Source: an uncultured Lachnospiraceae bacterium
GTDB lineage: Bacteria > Bacillota > Clostridia > Lachnospirales > Lachnospiraceae
Direction: 5' to 3'
NCBI GenBank assembly: GCA_910578085.1
Contig: CAJTPM010000005.1
Coordinates: 108,722-172,721 of the forward strand
Length of the DNA: 64,000 bases
Both the position numbers and the translations under genes were made by a program. Within the stretch, counting starts at the first letter, position 1. Every line of letters begins with the position of its first letter. Below the pieces are notes generated by a model. The model saw nothing but the letters and a program-made list of their open reading frames with translations, made no database searches and was not told the origin of the DNA. Below, one piece after another: positions 45,869 to 53,139 of the stretch.

Positions 45869-46010
45869 TCTCTCCCTCACCAATTCTCACCGATAAATGA
45901 AAATAACAACAACCTGTGAAACTGTTTTTCAATGATCATTATAGTGAGATTTTTCCCGCATAAATATTCTATTCCTGCCATTTTTTATCACGTTCCTGCC
46001 ATTTTCGCTG

Positions 46011-46817
46011 TTATCTCGCCAAAAAATCCAACACCCGTTCCGTAAAATCCTTCGCTTCCTCATACGCCCCATGCCCAAGGCCAGGATAGACAAACAGTTC
46101 GCTTCCGTCAATTTTATCCGCTATCCCTGGCGCAGAACCCGATCCCACAATTCTATCACAATCCCCGCCGATCACCAACACGGGACATGTTATTTTATGC
46201 AATTCCCCCTGGGCATTGTGACTGATACAGGCGGCCGTCTGTATGAGAAAGCGTTCAAAGCTTTTCGGTTTTCCGATCTTTCCAAGAAGCGGGTAGAACC
46301 GTCTGTATTTTTTCAGATAGTTTTCCGAATAAGTCTTTTCCGCCGTATCAATCATCAGGTCCTTATAATTTCCCTGTTCCGCCATTTTGATCCAGCCACC
46401 CACTACCTTTTTTACTGTCTCATTTGGCTCCGCCGCGGTCACAGCCAACACGAGTTTATTCACCAACTTCGGGTGATCGATAGCCAGATACTGTGCGATC
46501 ATGCCTCCCTGGGATATCCCCAGGATATCCGCTTTTGAGATGCCGAGAGCCGCCATCGCCTGCACCTGATCTTCTGCCATCTCTCTTGTAGTATATCCTT
46601 CCCGCAGTTTGTTTTTCCGGCTGAACATATACACCGTAAATTCCCTGGCGTACGCCCTGTACATCGCCGCAAAAACCAAAGCCTTTCCCTTTACCGTAGT
46701 CAGTCCGTCCCCCAGCCCGGGCAGCATAACGAGCTTTCTGCTTCCCTTTCCAAAACAAATGTAATCCATCCGGGAATCTCCGACATGGACGCTTCCATTT
46801 CGGGCATGATAAAACAT
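46011..46817 (-). CDS. Alpha/beta hydrolase
   Basis: A 268-residue hydrolase with an oxyanion-hole region MLPGLGDG, the nucleophile elbow GISQGG (Ser near residue 102), Asp in GGDCDRIVG and His in PGLGHGAYEE, all in canonical order. There is no signal peptide. The substrate is unknown; the family covers esterases and peptidases. The ATG follows a GGAGAAGGA site. It lies alone, with the HAD gene about 140 bases downstream on the same strand. Confidence 0.9.
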   Translation of the reverse strand: MFYHARNGSVHVGDSRMDYICFGKGSRKLVMLPGLGDGLTTVKGKALVFAAMYRAYAREFTVYMFSRKNKLREGYTTREMAEDQVQAMAALGISKADILGISQGGMIAQYLAIDHPKLVNKLVLAVTAAEPNETVKKVVGGWIKMAEQGNYKDLMIDTAEKTYSENYLKKYRRFYPLLGKIGKPKSFERFLIQTAACISHNAQGELHKITCPVLVIGGDCDRIVGSGSAPGIADKIDGSELFVYPGLGHGAYEEAKDFTERVLDFLAR

Positions 46818-47011
46818 CTTCCTTCTCCTCTATCTTCCTGTCTCCGCCGGGGATTGCAGTGCCACGGCGGATTCCCTTCCCGTTCCTCTTCCTTTATTTC
46901 TGGAATCAGTATAACGCCGTCTCCACATTTTTGTCAAAAATAACGTCCGGACCGGATAAATAATACTGTATCATATTCTGTGTGGGACATTATCCTTCCT
47001 TTCGAGAAATT

Positions 47012-47155
47012 TCACAGGAGCTCAGACATCTCCTGCTTATCCACACACTGCTTCAAAACCAGAGCCAGAAGCGCCGACAGAATCCTCGCAATAACCGTGC
47101 TCCACCAGATCATGATCTGTCCGCCGAACAGTATCCCGAGACTTCCCTTTGTCAC
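47012..47155 (-). pseudogene. Possible membrane-protein remnant
   Basis: A 47-codon open frame with a hydrophobic helix and a basic, acidic tail (LKQCVDKQEMSELL) resembles the C-terminal end of an integral membrane protein. There is no ribosome binding site and the frame is closed upstream, so it is either a decayed gene or chance. Confidence 0.3.
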
Positions 47156-47164
47156 ATACAGAAT

Positions 47165-47197
47165 GAGGCAGCCGCTATATTCCGCAGCGGCTGCCTC
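47165..47197 (-). terminator. Hairpin after the RNHCP gene
   Basis: Twelve perfect pairs (47165-47176 and 47186-47197) with a nine-base loop follow the RNHCP stop by four bases on the minus strand. A T-run is missing, so termination efficiency is uncertain. Confidence 0.6.
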
Positions 47198-47201
47198 TCA
47201 A

Positions 47202-47630
47202 TCAGTACTCTAATATTCCATTGCCACCCATCAATCTTGTCATTTCCTCAATCTTCTCTAACGGAAAAGGCGGAAGTGAGACAGGCTTCATGGCCAGTGA
47301 CATCAATTTCATGGGATTATCATCTGCTGCAATTCTATTTGAGCTCAGTTTACCGCAAATGCGGCAGCGATGAATAATTGCCCATTCGCCATTTTTTCTT
47401 ACCCATACTGCGATTGGCTCCATAATGCCGCCACAGTCAGCAGATCTGTCGCCCGGCTCATCATCCAGGTGCTGACTGCACAGGCAGTTCGGGCAATGAT
47501 TCCTGTGGTCGCTGCCTGCTCCCATTGGTATTACTGTTCTTCCACATACTTTGCACACGAAAATGTCATTACATGGATGTGTTTTATAATATCCTTTTTC
47601 GTACAACTTCTTTTTATTTTCCCGTTTCAT
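47202..47630 (-). CDS. RNHCP-domain zinc-ribbon protein
   Basis: A 142-residue protein with two zinc-ribbon units. CKVC near residue 26 and the family hallmark RNHCPNC near residue 43 form the first; CRICG near residue 92 forms the second. In between lies a GGIMEPIAVW segment. RNHCP proteins (PF12647) have no agreed function. The ATG at 47630 has AGGAGG ten bases upstream. An open frame continues upstream in phase to 47816 through the leader, but it crosses an intrinsic terminator and lacks a site, so it is not taken as coding. Expression appears to be controlled by the leader described at 47631-48003. Confidence 0.9.
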   Translation of the reverse strand: MKRENKKKLYEKGYYKTHPCNDIFVCKVCGRTVIPMGAGSDHRNHCPNCLCSQHLDDEPGDRSADCGGIMEPIAVWVRKNGEWAIIHRCRICGKLSSNRIAADDNPMKLMSLAMKPVSLPPFPLEKIEEMTRLMGGNGILEY

Positions 47631-47708
47631 AATAAATAGTCCTCCTGAAAATTGTACAGGAAAATCCCTTCCTGCAAAAAAATGAAATCTTACATCAGAC
47701 AGGACAAT

Positions 47709-47739
47709 AAAAAAAGATAACCCATCATTCCGAGTTATC
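47709..47739 (-). terminator. Intrinsic terminator inside the RNHCP leader
   Basis: An eight-pair stem including a G-U pair (47732-47739 and 47716-47723 on the transcript) is followed at once by seven T residues (47715-47709). It lies about 80 bases before the RNHCP start, as an attenuator would. Confidence 0.75.
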
Positions 47740-47926
47740 CGTAACCTATTTTGCATACCTGAATTTTCAGTCTGGAAATGGACACAATACATCCACTGAT
47801 ATCTATAAGCACTCAAACAAAAACCGTCTGCATATGAAGTCAGCCTGAATCATTTACCCGCAAAATAAGTACAACAAAAAACCCATCATAATTTATGGAT
47901 AGAAAAACATCTTTATTGTCCCTAAA

Positions 47927-47944
47927 TTAGCGAATAGCCGACAT
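47927..47944 (-). CDS. Leader peptide MSAIR
   Basis: A five-residue ORF starting about 25 bases after the predicted transcription start. GGGAGGT (47951-47957) lies six bases before the ATG, a stronger site than that of most full genes here. Such a site on a five-codon frame makes sense only if ribosome loading itself is the signal. Confidence 0.6.
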   Translation of the reverse strand: MSAIR

Positions 47945-47974
47945 CAAGCCACCTCCCTTGCTTTAATTTTTTAT

Positions 47975-48003
47975 ACTTTATCATATCAGGATGATAAAAT
48001 CAA
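47975..48003 (-). promoter_or_regulatory. Promoter with palindrome upstream of the RNHCP leader
   Basis: Minus-strand TTGATT (48003-47998) and TAAAGT (47980-47975) are spaced by 17 bases, with a TG extension just before the -10 box. The spacer contains an inverted repeat with 8-base arms (47977-47984 and 47991-47998), which may be an operator. Confidence 0.6.
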
Positions 48004-48087
48004 GTCTATTTTTCATGTATAAAGGCAGGAAGAACAGCACTTTTTCCTGGTGGTATATATTTACTTGAATCTGTACAAAGATATCCG

Positions 48088-48528
48088 TTACAATTTCATG
48101 TATAAAAGCGGATAGGGATTTCCCTGCTCGTCATGATCTGTCCGTCTGTAAACATGAAAACCCATATGCTCGTAAAAACCTTTCGCAAGCGGATTCCGCT
48201 CGTTGACAGCCAGTTCACTGACAGAGTAGTTTTCCATTCCATATTGGAGCAGTTTTCTCCCCAGGCCCTTCCCCCTCTCCTCCGGCGCAATAAAAAGCAT
48301 TTCCAGTTTTTGTTCCTCAATCCCCATAAACGCGGCAGGACTGCCGCTCTCGTTTTCGGCAATGATTAAATGCACAACCCCGTTCAGGGCCTGCGGGATA
48401 TATTCTTTGATTTCTTCTACTTCATTCTCTGATAAAAACAGATGCGTTGCCTTTACGGATTTTTCCCATACAGCGATTAACTGTTCTGTCAGTGAAGGGG
48501 TTATTTCCGCAACTTCCAGAATTTTCAT
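48088..48528 (-). CDS. GNAT-family N-acetyltransferase
   Basis: A 146-residue acetyltransferase. The acetyl-CoA pyrophosphate loop is RGKGLGRKLL (near residue 91), preceded by the LEMLFIAPEE strand. ERNPLAKGFYEHMGFHVYRR gives the last helix and strand of the fold. It resembles the YjaB/ElaA group of small GNAT proteins; the substrate is unknown. The ATG at 48528 has AAGGAG seven bases upstream; a frame extends to 48612 across the dispersed repeat, which is rejected. It stands alone. Confidence 0.92.
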   Translation of the reverse strand: MKILEVAEITPSLTEQLIAVWEKSVKATHLFLSENEVEEIKEYIPQALNGVVHLIIAENESGSPAAFMGIEEQKLEMLFIAPEERGKGLGRKLLQYGMENYSVSELAVNERNPLAKGFYEHMGFHVYRRTDHDEQGNPYPLLYMKL

Positions 48529-48574
48529 TGGGTTCTCCTTAAATTTCAGTTTGATTTTGGGTTCTTCTATCATG

Positions 48575-48655
48575 CCATGTCTTTCAGACATGGTACGCTT
48601 CGCGATGCACACTCGCTACGCTCGGCGCTGGTACTATATCTGTCGAAATTATACC
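48575..48655. repeat. Dispersed two-hairpin repeat, copy B
   Basis: Copy of the element at 24936-25020. The first hairpin has seven pairs (48575-48581 and 48587-48593) with arms that differ from copy A but stay complementary. The linker differs from copy A by one base. The second hairpin is weaker, with internal mismatches, but its outer pair changes from C-G to T-A. Confidence 0.8.
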
Positions 48656-48671
48656 ACGTCCGCAATGTTTC

Positions 48672-49160
48672 TCATAGCAAATCCTTCAGGCTGATGATCT
48701 TACTTCCTTTCTTTTCATAATAGTGCAGCATTTCATCAATTTTCTTTTTATCATAGCTGGTGATGCAGTCTGATAATACATAAACGCCATATTTTTCCTT
48801 ACACAGGTTATAACAGGTCGATTTCACACAGGCCACAGCATCCGCTCCGGTTATGTAAAAATCACTTATTTCATTCTGCCTGATAAATTCTGTAAACGCT
48901 TCACTGGTTAATGCGTTTCCCCTGTATTTTGTAAAAATGTTTTCTGACACGATTTTCAGATCGGGGGCAAATTCCGCTCCAGCCGTACCCGGCTTAAATG
49001 TTCTTGTACCAGCGGATAAGTTTTCATGTCTGATATAAACAACGGGAATATTGTTATGGGCGGCCCAATCGATCACTTTATTGATATTACCAATAATATC
49101 TTTGTAATTCTTTGTTATGTCCTTTTGAATATCTATTACTACCAAGGCTTTTTTCTGCAT
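48672..49160 (-). CDS. Isochorismatase-family cysteine hydrolase
   Basis: A 162-residue hydrolase with the family triad: Asp9 in VVIDIQKDI, a Lys after KYRGNAL-type spacing (near residue 77), and the nucleophile Cys in GADAVACVKST (near residue 111). The family includes nicotinamidases and isochorismatases; the substrate is not evident. The start has AGGAGG at good distance. It is divergent from a WYL-domain regulator, with an inverted repeat between them, so it is probably that regulator's target. Confidence 0.92.
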   Translation of the reverse strand: MQKKALVVIDIQKDITKNYKDIIGNINKVIDWAAHNNIPVVYIRHENLSAGTRTFKPGTAGAEFAPDLKIVSENIFTKYRGNALTSEAFTEFIRQNEISDFYITGADAVACVKSTCYNLCKEKYGVYVLSDCITSYDKKKIDEMLHYYEKKGSKIISLKDLL

Positions 49161-49265
49161 ACTCTTTTCCTCCTGACAGACCTGATTGATTTGTTTTCAT
49201 GACTGTTCAGCCTGCGGCAGCCACAGGGCTGAACGGTTACCTGTTCTCATTTATTATAACCCACA

Positions 49266-49291
49266 ATTGTTGACAGCATTATGACAACAAT
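49266..49291. promoter_or_regulatory. Operator-like inverted repeat between isochorismatase and WYL regulator
   Basis: Seven-base arms ATTGTTG (49266-49272) and CAACAAT (49285-49291) with 12 bases between them. It lies upstream of TATAAT boxes for both genes: minus 49258-49253 and plus 49357-49362. Confidence 0.5.
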
Positions 49292-49334
49292 AATATACAG
49301 TCAGGCCTCGTAACAACAGATTCTCCTGGAATCA

Positions 49335-49362
49335 TTTACATCGCTGCAATTTCCTGTATAAT
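49335..49362 (+). promoter_or_regulatory. Promoter of the WYL regulator gene
   Basis: TTTACA (49335-49340) and TATAAT (49357-49362) are spaced by 16 bases. Confidence 0.65.
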
Positions 49363-49393
49363 TGAAAAAGAAGTTCTGAAAGGCGGATATTCC

Positions 49394-50332
49394 ATGAAAA
49401 TCGACAGACTTGTCAGCATTATTTTGATACTCCTTGACAAAAAACGGATCGGCGCTCGGGAACTGGCGGATCTGTTTGAAGTCTCCCCCCGTACCATTTA
49501 CCGCGACATGGACGCCATCAATATGGCAGGTATTCCGGTTCGCTCAACATCAGGCGTGGGCGGCGGCTTTGAAATCATGCCGGAATACAAAATGGATAAA
49601 AAATTTTTTTCCGCTGATGACCTTTCCGCACTTTTAATGGGACTTTCCGGCCTTTCAGGTATGGTGCAGGGTGATGAAGTGGTGCACGCACTTGCAAAGG
49701 TAAAGAGCTTTATTCCCGCCGAAAGAGCAAAGGAAATTGAAGATAAAGCAAATCAGATCCGTTTCGATCCGGGGCAGTGGACAGAAAACCGTAACATACA
49801 GCCCTATCTGGAACTGATCCGATCCGCCTTACAGGAAAACCGACTGCTTTTATTTGAGTACGTGGCTCACCACGGAAATAAAACAGTCCGAACGGCAGAG
49901 CCGTATCAGCTTGTATTAAAAGGCAGCCACTGGTATTTACAGGGATATTGCCATCTCAGAAAAGACTTCCGTTTATTCAGAATATCCCGTATGTCAGGTC
50001 TGAAAATACTGGATGAAACTTTTACACCGCGAAACTGTCCGGAACCGATGTCAGATTTTACGGAAACCCTGGAGAACATACAGATAAAAATCAAACTCCG
50101 TATCCATAAATCCATACTGGACAGGGTGCTTGATTATTGCAGCTTTGAAGATTTTTTGCCGGATGATGATTCGCATTATATAGTTGATTTTCCTTTTATA
50201 GAAAACGACTATCACTATGATATTCTTCTCGGTTTCGGGGATCAATGCGAATGTCTGGCGCCGCCTCATATCCGCGAAAACATGAAGCGCAAAATATATG
50301 ATATCGCTGCCATATACAATATTGGAAATTGA
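49394..50332 (+). CDS. WYL-domain transcriptional regulator (YafY-like)
   Basis: A 312-residue regulator. The N-terminal DeoR-type HTH is seen in GARELADLFEVSPRTIYRDMDAI (near residues 20-43). The WYL domain spans about 135-225, with YQLVLKGSHWYLQGYCHLRKDFRLFRISRM, and a WCX C-terminal extension follows. WYL proteins often sense nucleotides or small ligands. Divergent from the isochorismatase-family gene, with an inverted repeat in the gap. AAAGGCGG lies before the ATG. Confidence 0.93.
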   Translation: MKIDRLVSIILILLDKKRIGARELADLFEVSPRTIYRDMDAINMAGIPVRSTSGVGGGFEIMPEYKMDKKFFSADDLSALLMGLSGLSGMVQGDEVVHALAKVKSFIPAERAKEIEDKANQIRFDPGQWTENRNIQPYLELIRSALQENRLLLFEYVAHHGNKTVRTAEPYQLVLKGSHWYLQGYCHLRKDFRLFRISRMSGLKILDETFTPRNCPEPMSDFTETLENIQIKIKLRIHKSILDRVLDYCSFEDFLPDDDSHYIVDFPFIENDYHYDILLGFGDQCECLAPPHIRENMKRKIYDIAAIYNIGN

Positions 50333-50371
50333 ATGATACTGAAATAAACTGTTACCAACGAAAATCTGTTG

Positions 50372-50400
50372 TTGATATTTTATAGCAAATTTGTTATAAT
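50372..50400 (+). promoter_or_regulatory. Strong promoter of the toxin-antitoxin remnant
   Basis: TTGATA (50372-50377) and TATAAT (50395-50400) are spaced by 17 bases, the best match to sigma-A consensus in the window. Confidence 0.8.
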
Positions 50401-50422
50401 CCAATCCAGAAGGGGATATACT

Positions 50423-50703
50423 ATGTATGAAATTGAATTTTTCGAAGATAAAAACGGAAAATCTGAAGTGGCAGATTTCATCAAAGAACTGAATAGAAAA
50501 GCTGTCACAAAGCTTGAAGAATTTGGTACAAGAGTAGGCACACCTGTAACCAAACACCTGGACGGAGAAATATGGGAACTCCGGCCACTGAAAAACCGAC
50601 TGCTTTATGCTTATTATAAAGATAACAAATTTAGAAGACACCTAAACGGGAAATTGAACAGGCAAAAAGAAACCTAAAGGAATATTTGGAAAGAAATGAG
50701 TAA
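50423..50703 (+). pseudogene. HigB/RelE-type toxin gene with internal deletions and frameshift
   Basis: The frame from ATG 50423 (AAGGGG site) begins like a HigB toxin (MYEIEFFEDKNGKSEVADFIKEL) and retains GTPVTKHLDGEIWELRPLKNRLLYAYYKDNKF. It then leaves the family at 50631 and stops at 50677. Reading the next bases in another phase from 50638 restores the expected tail (TPKREIEQAKRNLKEYLERNE) with a stop at 50703. So a segment that normally encodes the VLLHHF stretch between these parts is missing, with a loss of phase. A second, in-frame shortening seems to lie after KAVTK, near 50514. The family usually has about 110-120 residues; about 100 remain in two frames. It is almost surely inactive. 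The antitoxin start overlaps the ancestral stop by eight bases. Confidence 0.78.
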
Positions 50704-50977
50704 GATGACTACCTGGAAGGAATTAAAAAATAATTTATCTATAGGTCCGGAAGACAAAAATGCTATAGAGCTGGAGAAAGATCTGATTCGTACCATGGTA
50801 GCTATCCGTGAAGAAAAAGGCCTCACTCAGTCACAGTTAGCCGAAATGTGCAATGTCAAACAACCTGTCATCGCCCGAATGGAATCCTCTGTCCACTCCC
50901 CCCAGATTGACAGCCTTTTGAAAATTTTAACTCCTCTGGGATATACTTTACAGATCGTTCCGATTGGAAAAAAATGA
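50696..50977 (+). CDS. HigA/XRE-type antitoxin
   Basis: A 93-residue protein with an XRE helix-turn-helix (residues about 30-85) that includes KGLTQSQLAEMCNVKQPVIARMES. It is the usual partner of HigB-type toxins and would repress its own promoter. The start may be the ATG at 50696 (GGAAAG nearby) or the ATG at 50705. The toxin gene before it is broken, so this antitoxin is now an orphan and may act only as a regulator or against other toxins. Confidence 0.9.
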   Translation: MSKMTTWKELKNNLSIGPEDKNAIELEKDLIRTMVAIREEKGLTQSQLAEMCNVKQPVIARMESSVHSPQIDSLLKILTPLGYTLQIVPIGKK

Positions 50978-50985
50978 TAGAAGAG

Positions 50986-51031
50986 ATCGTCCTGTAGTTT
51001 CCATTTACTGTATGGCAGACTACAGGACGAT
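50986..51031 (+). terminator. Terminator of the toxin-antitoxin remnant
   Basis: Thirteen perfect pairs (50986-50998 and 51019-51031) with a 20-base loop, followed by ATTTTA. Confidence 0.75.
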
Positions 51032-51150
51032 ATTTTACTCCTGCTTCATTCTATCAGGTATTCATAAGTAATTCTACAGTCCTTTTACCACTATTTTGCA
51101 AAAATATCAGTTGCAAAACAGCTCCACAGGTATCATCCCGACACACGCTC

Positions 51151-53058
51151 TCACAGCGTCGCCGCGACTGTATATCCTTCCATCGTCGCCTCCTGGATCT
51201 TGCGCGGCTTCTCGCAGTCCCCGATCATATAAGTCTCTGGCGTGATCCCGTAAAAACTCTCCGCGGTCTTCCTGTCTGCGCGCACGCCGGTGGCGATGAT
51301 CACCGCATCGGCGGGAAGCACTCTTTCTCTCTCGTCCTTATCCTTCACCCGGACATTCGTCTCCGTAATCTCCTGACAGCCTGCCTCCAGCATAACCTGC
51401 AGCGTCTCGGCCTCATTCATCTTGTGCCGCAGGCCGATCTTGTAGAGCATGTTGCCCTGCACTGCCAGCTCATTTATCATTTCCACGATGGTTACATTCT
51501 TTTTCTTTAAAAGGGACAGTTCCAGCCCGATCTCCGCGCCGATGGTGCCGCCGCCGATGATGACCACATTCTGGCCGATCCGTTCCTCATGCTCGATAGC
51601 CTCATAGAACCCCATAACGTTCGTACAGTCGATGCCCGGGATGGGCGGTTTCGCGGGAAGCGCTCCCACTGCGATGATCAGGGCATCCGGCTGTAACGTC
51701 CGAACCATCTCCGGTGATGCTTCTGTATTCAGCCGCAGGTCAATATCTGTCTTCCCGATCTGCGTTTTCAGGTATTCCAGATAGGCTTTGACTTCCACCT
51801 TGAAATGCTCCATGGCCACATAGTGAATCGCCCCGCCAATATGATCCCGCTTTTCGATCAGGATCACCTCGTGGCCTCTCTCCTTTGCCGTCAGCGCTGC
51901 CCTGCATCCCGCCGGGCCTGCCCCGACGATCACAATCCGTTTCTTTTTCTCCGCCTTCGGCAGTTTTTTCGGCACCCAGTCCTCGTTGGTATACCGCGGG
52001 TTCACGGAACATCCCACATTCCGTCTGTTGGTGGCGATATGATAGCACTGCAGGCAGCGCAGACATGGCACGATATCCTCCGGCCTCCCTTCCAACGCCT
52101 TGATTGGCCAGTCCGGATCCGCAACCATAGGTCTCGCAAGAGCTACCATATCTGCGGCGCCGGAAGCTAAAATCTCTTCCGCCTCATCGGGATTCATGAT
52201 CGCTCCCACAACGGACACGAGAATATCCACATTTTCTTTGATCACTTTTGCATATTTCACATTCAATCCATGCTCGGTGAAATTGGTAGACGCGGTATAC
52301 ACATTTGCCTCGTGCTCGATATCCAGCCCGCAGGACACCTGCACCACGTCGATATATTTCTGCGCCGCCTTCACAAAGGCCAGCACATCCTCAAAACTGA
52401 TGCCTCCCGGCATATATTCATTGGCGGAGATCCGCATCTCGATCGGGAAATACGGTCCCACCGCTTCCCGCACCTCGCGCAGAACCCGCAGCGGGAATTT
52501 CATCCTGTTTTCGATGGAGCCGCCGTATTCATCGGTGCGCTTATTAAACAGCGGCGACAAAAACTCCGGTATCAGCCACCCGTGTCCGAAATGAAGAAAG
52601 ATCATATCAAAACCCACGTCTCTTGCGTCTTTTGCTGTCTGCACATATCCTGCCGCCACCTCGTCCATCATGGCCTCATCCATCGCTTTTACTTCCACGC
52701 CGTCTTCCCGCACATAACCGGTAGGGCCGATGGCAAAATCACCGGGGGCTACTCTGGCGTACTGCCCTGCATGGGCAATCTCCACGGAAGCTTTCGCCCC
52801 GCCGCGATGGGCAAGCAGCACTCTCCTTCTTGTCTTTTCCACCTGATACTTGCTGAAGGCATAGGGTTCCTCCGCCGACGCCCAGGAAGACTTTCCCGGC
52901 TGCGTGATCACGGAACCGGCAATCATCACCCCGGGCCGCCCCAGCGCTCTCTCCTCAAAGACCTGCCCCATGGGGTTTGCAATAATGCGGTTGCTCACCA
53001 TGATCGAGTTTATTTTCAGAGGGGAAAATAAATGGGGATATTTCAAATTGTTATTCAT
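51151..53058 (-). CDS. FMN/FAD/iron-sulfur NADH:flavin oxidoreductase (2,4-dienoyl-CoA reductase / BaiH type)
   Basis: A 635-residue multi-domain reductase of the old yellow enzyme family. An FMN barrel (about 1-350) includes EIAHAGQYA and HFGHGWLIPEFLSPLFN. A [4Fe-4S] motif, CLRCLQCYHIATNRRNVGC, lies near residue 340. An FAD domain starts with IVIVGAGPAGCRAAL and an NAD domain contains VIIGGGTIGAEIGLEL. It transfers hydride from NADH to an activated double bond of enoates, dienoyl-CoA or steroid-like substrates; the true substrate is unknown. ATG 53058 has AAGGAG seven bases upstream. No other redox gene lies nearby, so it stands alone. Confidence 0.92.
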   Translation of the reverse strand: MNNNLKYPHLFSPLKINSIMVSNRIIANPMGQVFEERALGRPGVMIAGSVITQPGKSSWASAEEPYAFSKYQVEKTRRRVLLAHRGGAKASVEIAHAGQYARVAPGDFAIGPTGYVREDGVEVKAMDEAMMDEVAAGYVQTAKDARDVGFDMIFLHFGHGWLIPEFLSPLFNKRTDEYGGSIENRMKFPLRVLREVREAVGPYFPIEMRISANEYMPGGISFEDVLAFVKAAQKYIDVVQVSCGLDIEHEANVYTASTNFTEHGLNVKYAKVIKENVDILVSVVGAIMNPDEAEEILASGAADMVALARPMVADPDWPIKALEGRPEDIVPCLRCLQCYHIATNRRNVGCSVNPRYTNEDWVPKKLPKAEKKKRIVIVGAGPAGCRAALTAKERGHEVILIEKRDHIGGAIHYVAMEHFKVEVKAYLEYLKTQIGKTDIDLRLNTEASPEMVRTLQPDALIIAVGALPAKPPIPGIDCTNVMGFYEAIEHEERIGQNVVIIGGGTIGAEIGLELSLLKKKNVTIVEMINELAVQGNMLYKIGLRHKMNEAETLQVMLEAGCQEITETNVRVKDKDERERVLPADAVIIATGVRADRKTAESFYGITPETYMIGDCEKPRKIQEATMEGYTVAATL

Positions 53059-53139
53059 AAGCATTCTCCTTCCTGCTGTAATATACATACATTGTCATCT
53101 TACCAAACCCATTGATTCCGCCGGGTTTTTCTATTGTTT

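Larger units (their letters stand above)
46818..47201. other. Gap with a terminator-like hairpin and a possible gene remnant
   Basis: No credible gene with a ribosome site. On the minus strand a 47-codon frame (47012-47155) starting with GTG encodes a hydrophobic stretch like the end of a membrane protein (IMIWWSTVIARILSALLALV) but has no site. A hairpin at 47165-47197 precedes it. The remainder up to 46818 holds nothing I can recognise. Confidence 0.5.
47631..48003 (-). promoter_or_regulatory. Attenuation-type leader of the RNHCP gene with tandem tiny ORFs
   Basis: From the promoter at 47975-48003 a leader of about 340 bases precedes the RNHCP gene. It contains, in order: an 18-base ORF MSAIR (47927-47944) behind a very strong GGGAGGT site; a second 18-base ORF MFFYP (47893-47910) behind AGGGA; a 36-base ORF MMGFLLYLFCG (47854-47889); an abutting 51-base ORF starting MIQADF (47803-47853); an intrinsic terminator (47709-47739); and a small hairpin just before the AGGAGG of the RNHCP gene. 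This order is the usual architecture of ribosome-stalling or antibiotic-responsive attenuators. Confidence 0.65.

Noticed and set aside
47631..47816. N-terminal extension of the RNHCP protein to 47816
   Set aside because: The frame is open but crosses an intrinsic terminator, has no ribosome site, and the AGGAGG before 47630 fits the shorter start.
48529..48612. Upstream extension of the GNAT gene
   Set aside because: The extra codons lie in the dispersed repeat; AAGGAG fits the ATG at 48528.
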